Positions 6,206 to 11,400 of a stretch of DNA of 11,400 bases are shown one piece after another (positions within the stretch are counted from its first letter, which is position 1; every line of letters begins with the position of its first letter). Location of the stretch: assembly GCA_946006895.1 (NCBI GenBank), contig CAMFZO010000025.1:1-11400 (forward strand), given 5' to 3'. The notes below the pieces were generated by a model that saw only the letters and a list, made by a program, of their open reading frames with translations, did no database searches and was not told the DNA's origin. The position numbers and the translations under genes were made by a program. Origin of the DNA: an uncultured Clostridia bacterium. GTDB taxonomy: Bacteria > Bacillota > Clostridia > Oscillospirales > Oscillospiraceae.

Positions 6206-8268
6206 ATGTACACTGCGAAGGACATCCGCAATATTGCTCTTCTGGGTCACGGCGGCGACGGCAAGTCCGCCCTGTGTGAAAGCATGCTCTTCCTGACCAA
6301 GGCCATCACCCGTCTCGGCAAGCGTGCCGACGGCACCACCGTTTCCGACTTCGACGAAGAAGAAAAGAAGCGCCAGTATTCCATCAAGACCTCCGTCATC
6401 CCCGTGGAATACGCCGGCTGCAAGCTCAACGTTCTGGACAACCCCGGCTACTTTGACTTTGCCGCCGAGGTCGTGCAGTCTCTCCGTGTTGCCGACGCCG
6501 GCATCATCTGCCTGACCGCCAAGTCCGGCATCGCCGTCGGCACCGAAAAGGGCTGGAAATCCCTGGCTGACGCAAATCTGCCCGCCATGTTCTACGTCTC
6601 CAAGCTGGACGAGGAGCACGCCAATTTCTTCGGCACCTTCGACTCCATCCGTGAGACCTTCGGCGCTTCCGCCATTCCCTTTACCTTCCCCATCCTCAAC
6701 GGCGAACAGGCTGTCGGCGTTGTGGATCTGATCGAGAAAAAAGCCTACGGTGTGGACGGCAAGGAGATTGCCCTGCCCGCCGACGCCGCCGACCGGATCG
6801 AAGAATACATGATGGAGCTCAATGAGCAGGTCGCCGAGACCGACGAGGCTCTCATGGAGAAGTTCTTCATGGAAGAGCCCTTCACGCCGGAAGAGCTGCT
6901 CAAGGGCATCAAGGACGGCATTCTGCAGCGCACCATTACCCCCGTCTTCTGCGGCTGCTCCATGAACGGCCTGGGCACCGTCCGCCTCATGGAAAATCTG
7001 AAGAAGTTCGCTCCCTCTCCTCTGGAGGGCAAGCCCGCCATCGTCGTCGATGAGGACGGCAACGAGTCCGAGCTGCCCCTGGATCCCGCAGGCAGCCCCA
7101 TGGCCTTCGTTTTCAACACCGTTGCCGACCAGTACGGCAAGAACTCCTACTTCAAGGTCATCTCCGGCGACATTGAGGATACCCTCACCGTTGTCAACGC
7201 CCGTACCGGCGACAGCGAAAAGCTGGGCAACACCTTCTTCCCCAGAGGCAAGGACAACACCAAGACCTCCAAGGTCTGCTGCGGCGACATCGGCGTCTTT
7301 ACCAAGCTGGCCTCTGTCCGCACCGGCGACACCCTGGGCCTTGCCGGCAAGGTCGTCACCGTCAAGGGCATGACCTATGCGGAGCCCTGCTACCGTATGG
7401 CCATCTACGCCAAGACCAAGGGTCAGGAAGACAAGGTCGCCAGCGGCCTGGTCAAGCTCAACGAGGAGGACGCCTCCTTTACCTACGGCAACGATCCGGA
7501 GACCAAGGAAATGATCATCGCCGGTGTCTGCGACATCCATCTGAGCGTCATCATCTCCAAGCTCCTGTCTAAGTACAAGGTCGAGGCTGAGCTTCGTCCG
7601 GCCAAGATCGCTTACCGCGAGACCATCAAGAAAAAGGTCGAGATTCACGGCCGCCACAAGAAGCAGTCCGGCGGTCACGGCCAGTTCGGCGACGTCTATA
7701 TCCGCTTCGAGCCGCAGAGCGAATCCGAGGATATGATCTTTGCCGACGAGACCGTGGGCGGCTGCGTGCCGAAGAACTTCATCCCCTCCGTCGAAAAGGG
7801 TCTGCGCAACTGCATCGGCAAGGGCGTTCTGGCCGGTTATCCGGTGGTGTTCCTGAAGTCCACCCTTTACTTCGGCTCTTACCACCCCGTTGACTCCTCC
7901 GATATGGCGTTCCAGACCGCAGCCGGCATTGCCTTCAAGGAAGGCCTGCCCACCGCTGCTCCCACCCTGCTGGAGCCCATCGGCGAGCTGAAGGTCTTTG
8001 TTCCCGACGCCAACATGGGCGACATCATCGGTGACCTGAACAAGCGCCGCGGCCGTGTCATGGGCATGAACCCCGACACTGAGAACCGTGGCTGGCAGGT
8101 CGTGGAGGCGGAAGTCCCCATGGGTGAGATGAGCAGCTACGCCATCGACCTGCGCTCCATGACCCAGGGCCGCGGCTCCTACTCCCTCAAGTTTGTCCGC
8201 TATGAGGAAGTCCCGCAGATGAATCAGGCCAAGATCATTGAGGACGCCAAGAAGGACGAAGAAGAATA
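6206..8268 (+). CDS. Elongation factor G-like GTPase (EF-G2/FusA paralogue type)
   Basis: EF-G is the ribosomal translocase. This 687-residue protein keeps its five-domain plan: G domain (about 8-275), domain II (about 296-385), domain III (about 395-470), domain IV with KKQSGGHGQFGDV (485-497) and YFGSYHPVDSS (555-565), and domain V with MGDIIGDLNKRRG (604-616). The G domain departs from true EF-G. The P-loop is GHGGDGKS (14-21) rather than a GHVDHGKT type. Switch II reads DNPGYFDF (78-85), where EF-G has DTPGHVDF, so the GTPase-stimulating His is Tyr82. The NKxD motif is SKLD (132-135). The ATG at 6206 follows GAAAGGAG by 12 bases. Codon use is strongly biased to C-ending codons, suggesting high expression. 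It has its own promoter and terminator and is not in the str operon, where the true fusA may lie beyond rpsG. Stop codon is TAA ending at 8269. Confidence 0.88.
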
Positions 8269-8280
8269 AGGACTTTTCAA

Positions 8281-8317
8281 AGAGGCGGTGCTTTCGGTCA
8301 CCGCCTCTTTTTATTTT
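8281..8317 (+). terminator. Strong intrinsic terminator of the EF-G-like gene
   Basis: AGAGGCGGTG (8281-8290), an 8-base loop containing TTCGG, CACCGCCTCT (8299-8308), then TTTTT and A/T-rich DNA. The 10-bp perfect stem begins 12 bases after the stop codon. Confidence 0.95.
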
Positions 8318-8428
8318 ATTGTATAGCCCTCCCCGTCGGACGCGCAGACCGGCAAGGAAGGATGTTTTTCTTTTTATGTCAACTTTTTTCTCGCAGGGGG
8401 TTGTAATTTTTGTAATTATTTGTTACTA

Positions 8429-8583
8429 TATAATGCGTACCGAACAAAGCGTCAGCGTTTGAAAGCAACAGCTTTCAAAACGCAATTGCTTTGTTCGCGT
8501 GCAAGAGTTTTGCAAGGATATGTACAAAACTCTTGCACCTGCCATCGGCGCGGTGCGCCGCACCAATGGCAATACGCATTGTA
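8429..8583. repeat. Palindrome cluster that folds into a near gap-free four-way junction
   Basis: An outer stem AATGCGTA/TACGCATT (8432-8439 with 8573-8580, extendable by T-G, A-T and T-A pairs to 8429/8583) encloses three hairpins. Hairpin 1 pairs CGAACAAAGC (8441-8450) with GCTTTGTTCG (8488-8497), and inside it GCGTTTGAAAGC, AACA loop, GCTTTCAAA(A)CGC (8455-8483). Hairpin 2 is a perfect 14-bp stem (8499-8512 with 8525-8538) and a 12-base loop. Hairpin 3 pairs TGCCAT with ATGGCA (8540-8545, 8566-8571), with CGGCGC/GCGCCG inside. Single unpaired bases (8440, 8498, 8539, 8572) separate the arms. This is the middle of a 448-base gene-free gap. A TATAAT (8429-8434) overlaps the outer stem but lacks a good -35. 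It does not code. Its nature (repeat element, structured RNA or protein-binding DNA) is unknown. Confidence 0.8.
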
Positions 8584-8692
8584 ATAATGCCTGAATTTCA
8601 TAAAAACGGTTATAAAGAGCCGTTTTTATGAAATTACGCACCTTGCGGCGCATGAACAAGCCGCAAAGGGGCTTATTCAGTAGGCATTATTA
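8582..8692. repeat. Second palindromic module directly before xth
   Basis: TAATAATGCCT (8582-8592) pairs perfectly with AGGCATTATTA (8682-8692). Enclosed are a perfect 16-bp stem AATTTCATAAAAACGG/CCGTTTTTATGAAATT (8594-8609 with 8620-8635) and a third hairpin TTGCGGC/GCCGCAA (8643-8649 with 8660-8666). A further pairing of CTGAAT (8591-8596) with ATTCAG (8675-8680) competes with the 16-bp stem. The module abuts the preceding four-way cluster and ends 10 bases before the xth SD, so it may sit in the xth leader RNA. Its A5-GG...CC-T5 stem resembles a bidirectional terminator. Confidence 0.7.
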
Positions 8693-8717
8693 TAGAGGCA
8701 ACATCGGAGGTGAAGCT

Positions 8718-9488
8718 ATGAAACTGATTTCCTGGAACGTCAACGGCATCCGCGCCTGTCTGGACAAGGGCTTTCTGGATGTCTTTGCCGCTCTGGATGC
8801 TGATTTTTTCTGCCTGCAGGAGACCAAGGCCCAGTCGGAGCAGGTAAAACTGGATCTGCCCGGGTATCAGCAATTCTGGTATTCGGCGGAAAAGAAGGGC
8901 TATTCCGGCACCGCCATTTTTACCCGGCACAAGCCCCTGCGCGTCAGCTACGGCGTCGGCGTGGAGGAGCTGGATCATGAGGGCCGCCTGATCACCCTGG
9001 AATATCCCGAGTGCTACATTCTCACCTGCTACACACCCAACGCCCAGGACGGGCTGAAGCGTCTGGACCACCGCATGGCCTGGGAGGACGCCTTCCGCGC
9101 CTATCTGAGGGCCCTGGACGCAAGCAAGCCGGTCATCGTCTGCGGCGACCTGAACGTAGCTCATCAGGAGATCGACCTGAAAAACCCCAAGTCCAATCGG
9201 GGCAACGCGGGTTTTTCCGACGAGGAGCGGGGCAAATTCACCGAGCTGCTCTCTTCCGGCTTCACGGACACCTTCCGCTATCTCAATCCCGACGCGGCGG
9301 GCATTTACTCCTGGTGGAGCTACCGCTACAACGCCCGGGCCAACAACGCAGGCTGGCGTATCGACTATTTTCTGGTATCTGACCGCCTGCGTGAGCGCAT
9401 CCAGGCCGCTCCCATCCACAACGAAATCTTCGGCTCCGACCACTGTCCCGTCGGTCTGGAGCTATCTATGGAGGTATCATTAACATGA
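8718..9488 (+). CDS. xth: Exodeoxyribonuclease III / AP endonuclease (Xth/ExoA family)
   Basis: This enzyme cleaves DNA 5' of abasic sites and has 3'-5' exonuclease and 3'-phosphatase activity in base-excision repair. The 256-residue length is normal for the family. All active-site elements are visible: Asn7 in SWNVNGIRA, Glu35 in LQETKA, Tyr105 in CYTPN, Asp144 and Asn146 in GDLNVAH, Asp216 in WRIDYFL, and Asp241-His242 in SDHCPV. The ATG at 8718 has a strong ATCGGAGGTG SD (8703-8712); upstream in-frame starts would run through the palindrome cluster and lack an SD. Its TGA stop overlaps the ATG of the next gene in ATGA, so the two are probably translationally coupled. I see no convincing promoter; it must lie in the palindrome region or farther upstream. 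Confidence 0.97.
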   Translation: MKLISWNVNGIRACLDKGFLDVFAALDADFFCLQETKAQSEQVKLDLPGYQQFWYSAEKKGYSGTAIFTRHKPLRVSYGVGVEELDHEGRLITLEYPECYILTCYTPNAQDGLKRLDHRMAWEDAFRAYLRALDASKPVIVCGDLNVAHQEIDLKNPKSNRGNAGFSDEERGKFTELLSSGFTDTFRYLNPDAAGIYSWWSYRYNARANNAGWRIDYFLVSDRLRERIQAAPIHNEIFGSDHCPVGLELSMEVSLT

Positions 9489-11110
9489 GAAAAAGAATCG
9501 TCAGTCTGATGCTGTGCCTTTGTATCCTGGCCGCCTGCATCCCCACCGTTTCCGCCTATTCCAACCTGGGTGCCTGGGCCAAGGAAGCAGTCGAGGCCAT
9601 GTATGATCTGGGCTTCCTGCCCGACAGTCTGGTCAAGGCCGACATGAGCAAGCCCATCACCCGTGGCCAGATGTGCCAGATGGCTGTCCGGGTCTATAAT
9701 CAGCTCATGGGCACTCCCGGCGTCGGTCCCGACTCCACCAAGAATTTTGACGACACCAGCGACCCCGACATCAACTACGCCTTTGAGCAGGGCATCGTCG
9801 GCGGCTACGGCGACGGCAATTTCGGCCCCAACGACCCCCTGACCCGTCAGGATTTCTTCAAGATCACCTACAACATGATGGCCACGGCCTATTGGGACCC
9901 CAACACCATCACCCTGGCCTCTCTGAGCAATTTCTATGACGCCGGTTCCATCAGCGACTATGCCGTCACGCCCACCAAAGCCATGGTGGCCATCGGTGTG
10001 GTCCAGGGCGACGGCTCCTACCTGAATCCCAAGTCCCAGACCTCCTGCCAGGAGGCGATCCTGATGTTCTTCCGCGCCTATCAGTACATGGCGCAGTGGA
10101 TGAACGCCCAGAACGAGGCCAACAAATCCGTCCAGATTTATGCCCAGGGCTACTCCAACATCAGTGCCTGGGCCATCCGCGAGATCAAGGAGATGGACGA
10201 CAACAACCTGATTCCCTCAGTCCTGGACAACTGCGACATGAGCAAACCCATTACCCGTTCCCAGATGTGCTCCATCGCCGTGCTGGCCTATGAAAAGATC
10301 ACCGGCGAGGAATACACCCCCACCGGCACGAACCACTTCTCCGACTGCACCGACGCCGATGTCAACGCCGCCCACGAGCTGGGCATTGTCGACGGCTACG
10401 GCAAGGGCCTGTTTGGACCCAACAATGTGCTAACCCGCGAGGAATTCTTCAAGATCATGGCCAACTTTATGAAGGTCGTCGGCTATCCCCGCGAGGATAC
10501 CAAGGCCGCTTCCCTCTCCAGCTACCGTGACGGCAGCAAGGTGGCCGACTGGGCCGCTCCCTCCACCCGTCTGATGATCTATATCGGCGCTGTGCGCGGC
10601 GACGGCAACAATCTGAACCCCAAGAGCGACACCTCCATTGAGGAGGCCATCGCCGTCTTCCTGCGCTGCTACAAATACACCGTGGCATGGCAGGAGGCCC
10701 ATCCCGACGGCGAGCCGGACTTTGATCCCGATATGGCCCTGCTGGACGATATGTGCGCCTTTGCCAAGAGCTTTGTCGGCTATCCCTATGTCTACGGCGG
10801 CAACGGCCCCAACAGCTTCGACTGCTCCGGCTTCGTCCTCTACGTCTACAAGCACTTCGGCTACTCCTTCTCCCGCGGCGCGCAGGATCAGTACCGCGAC
10901 GGTATGGACGTGAGCATGGACGAGCTGATCCCCGGCGACCTGGTCTTCTTCCACGGCGGCGGGTCCTACATCACCCACGTCGGCTTCTATCTTGGCGACG
11001 GCTACTTTGTCCATGCCGCCAACCCCAGCCGCGGCGTGGTCATCGACAATCTGTACAGCGGCTACTACAACAGCCACTTCTTCAGCGCCTGCCGCATCAT
11101 TACGGATTGA
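9485..11110 (+). CDS. Secreted cell-wall hydrolase: two SLH-like triplets plus NlpC/P60 peptidase
   Basis: The 541-residue precursor begins with a signal peptide (about 1-24, VSA before Tyr25). LAAC (15-18) inside it also resembles a lipobox, so lipidation at Cys18 is possible. Next come six SLH-like repeats in two parallel triplets (about 26-200 and 223-397). Repeats 1b and 2b are the clearest, with GIVGGYGDGNFGPNDPLTR (103-121) and GIVDGYGKGLFGPNNVLTR (300-318). SLH triplets usually anchor proteins to wall polysaccharide. The C-terminal NlpC/P60 domain (about 418-541) has Cys447 in FDCSGFV, His498 in HVGFYLGDG and His510 in FVHAANPS, the expected triad of a gamma-D-Glu-diamino-acid-type peptidase that cuts peptide stems. 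It overlaps xth by 4 bases and has a GGAGG SD inside the xth end (spacing 10). The substrate bond is family knowledge, not shown here. Confidence 0.93.
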   Translation: MRKRIVSLMLCLCILAACIPTVSAYSNLGAWAKEAVEAMYDLGFLPDSLVKADMSKPITRGQMCQMAVRVYNQLMGTPGVGPDSTKNFDDTSDPDINYAFEQGIVGGYGDGNFGPNDPLTRQDFFKITYNMMATAYWDPNTITLASLSNFYDAGSISDYAVTPTKAMVAIGVVQGDGSYLNPKSQTSCQEAILMFFRAYQYMAQWMNAQNEANKSVQIYAQGYSNISAWAIREIKEMDDNNLIPSVLDNCDMSKPITRSQMCSIAVLAYEKITGEEYTPTGTNHFSDCTDADVNAAHELGIVDGYGKGLFGPNNVLTREEFFKIMANFMKVVGYPREDTKAASLSSYRDGSKVADWAAPSTRLMIYIGAVRGDGNNLNPKSDTSIEEAIAVFLRCYKYTVAWQEAHPDGEPDFDPDMALLDDMCAFAKSFVGYPYVYGGNGPNSFDCSGFVLYVYKHFGYSFSRGAQDQYRDGMDVSMDELIPGDLVFFHGGGSYITHVGFYLGDGYFVHAANPSRGVVIDNLYSGYYNSHFFSACRIITD

Positions 11111-11148
11111 TCGCGTTTCCATACGACATACCGCGTTTTTGCATAGGC

Positions 11149-11189
11149 AAAGCCTCCGGCCCAGTTCCGCCGGAGGCTTTGTTATTTTT
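11149..11189 (+). terminator. Intrinsic terminator of the xth-NlpC/P60 unit
   Basis: AAAGCCTCCGGC (11149-11160), 8-base loop, GCCGGAGGCTTT (11169-11180), then GTTATTTTT. The perfect 12-bp stem with T-rich tail sits about 40 bases after the stop. The A-rich 5' arm means it could also work weakly on the minus strand. Confidence 0.93.
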
Positions 11190-11210
11190 GGTACAATATA
11201 GGATCCGACA

Positions 11211-11380
11211 TCCGCATCCGTAGCGGCGGACGACTCTGTCAGCCCATAGGCTGCCGCAGGCAGCCTAATACTAGAATCTGATAAAAAGGTTTAAAACCTT
11301 TTTATAGCGCCGAAGGCGCGTCAGATTCTGCATGAGACGGCACAGCGTGCGCCAGCACGATGTAAGTGTGCGTAGCACAC
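11211..11380. repeat. Dense hairpin cluster in the gene-free 3' end of the window
   Basis: No gene is visible from 11111 to 11400. At least six hairpins are: CCGC/GCGG (11212-11226); TAGGCTGCC, GCA, GGCAGCCTA (11247-11267); AGAATCTG/CAGATTCT (11273-11280 with 11322-11329) enclosing a 25-base near-perfect palindrome ATAAAAAGGTTT/AAACCTTTTTAT (11281-11305) and GCGCC, GAA, GGCGC (11307-11319); CGTGC/GCACG (11346-11359); and GTGTGC, GTA, GCACAC (11366-11380). Three loops are C-GNA-G triloops. A second GATTCT (11383-11388) could replace the partner of AGAATC. An extended -10-like TGGTACAAT (11189-11197) lies just upstream, without a -35. The cluster may continue beyond the window. Confidence 0.7.
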
Positions 11381-11400
11381 GGGATTCTTGATTAAACTTT

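Noticed and set aside
6068..7885. 605-codon minus-strand open frame opposite the EF-G-like gene
   Set aside because: Antisense shadow of strongly codon-biased coding sequence; no recognisable domain or SD.
8376..8462. 28-codon ORF encoding a short hydrophobic peptide (MSTFFSQGVVIFVIICYYIM...)
   Set aside because: A single membrane helix is conceivable, but the only SD-like AAGGAAGG is 14 bases away and the frame ends inside the first palindrome, so the evidence is too thin to call a gene.
8426..8659. 77-codon minus-strand open frame across the palindrome clusters
   Set aside because: The DNA is almost wholly explained by inverted repeats, and there is no SD; the frame is probably incidental.
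8429..8692. CRISPR array or mobile-element ends
   Set aside because: The units are inverted, not direct repeats with spacers, and no cas or transposase gene or target-site duplication is visible.
10430..11122. 230-codon minus-strand open frame opposite the NlpC/P60 domain
   Set aside because: The opposite strand has the catalytic Cys and His motifs; this frame is Val/Ala/Asp low-complexity shadow.

Overview
The window looks like chromosome from a GC-rich anaerobic Firmicute, most likely class Clostridia and plausibly the Oscillospiraceae/Ruminococcaceae. The grounds are a Firmicutes-type L7Ae-like gene directly before rpsL, sigma-A promoters with good Shine-Dalgarno (SD) sites, strong C-ending codon bias, and a secreted protein with S-layer homology repeats. 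The genus is inference. It reads as ordinary housekeeping chromosome; I see no transposase, integrase, phage gene, tRNA, rRNA or CRISPR array.

Layout. Minus strand, read right to left: ftsH (3114-1210) with its own promoter and terminator, then a consensus promoter (1069-1041) driving an L7Ae-like RNA-binding protein gene (946-707), rpsL (622-200) and the first codons of rpsG (56-1, cut by the window edge). Plus strand: rlmB (3287-4057), which diverges from ftsH, and 6 bases later a gene for a 659-residue membrane protein (4064-6043). A monocistronic EF-G-like GTPase gene follows (6206-8269), with a textbook promoter and terminator. Then comes a 448-base gap full of nested palindromes. Last are xth (8718-9488) and, overlapping it by 4 bases, a secreted SLH-NlpC/P60 cell-wall hydrolase (9485-11110). 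After the closing terminator the final 200 bases form another dense hairpin cluster with no gene.

Functional picture. Most genes serve translation (S12, S7, L7Ae-like protein, RlmB, EF-G-like factor), with protein quality control (FtsH), DNA repair (Xth) and envelope remodelling (NlpC/P60) beside them.

Most unusual parts. (1) The 4064-6043 protein aligns by eye with P1B-type metal ATPases over most of its length but has lost every catalytic signature, so it looks like a pseudo-ATPase. (2) The palindrome clusters at 8429-8692 and 11211-11380. The first includes an almost gap-free four-way junction; the second has three hairpins with C-GNA-G triloops. (3) The EF-G-like factor has Asn-Pro-Gly-Tyr in place of Thr-Pro-Gly-His in switch II. 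(4) A perfect 8-7-8 palindrome lies between the divergent ftsH and rlmB promoters.
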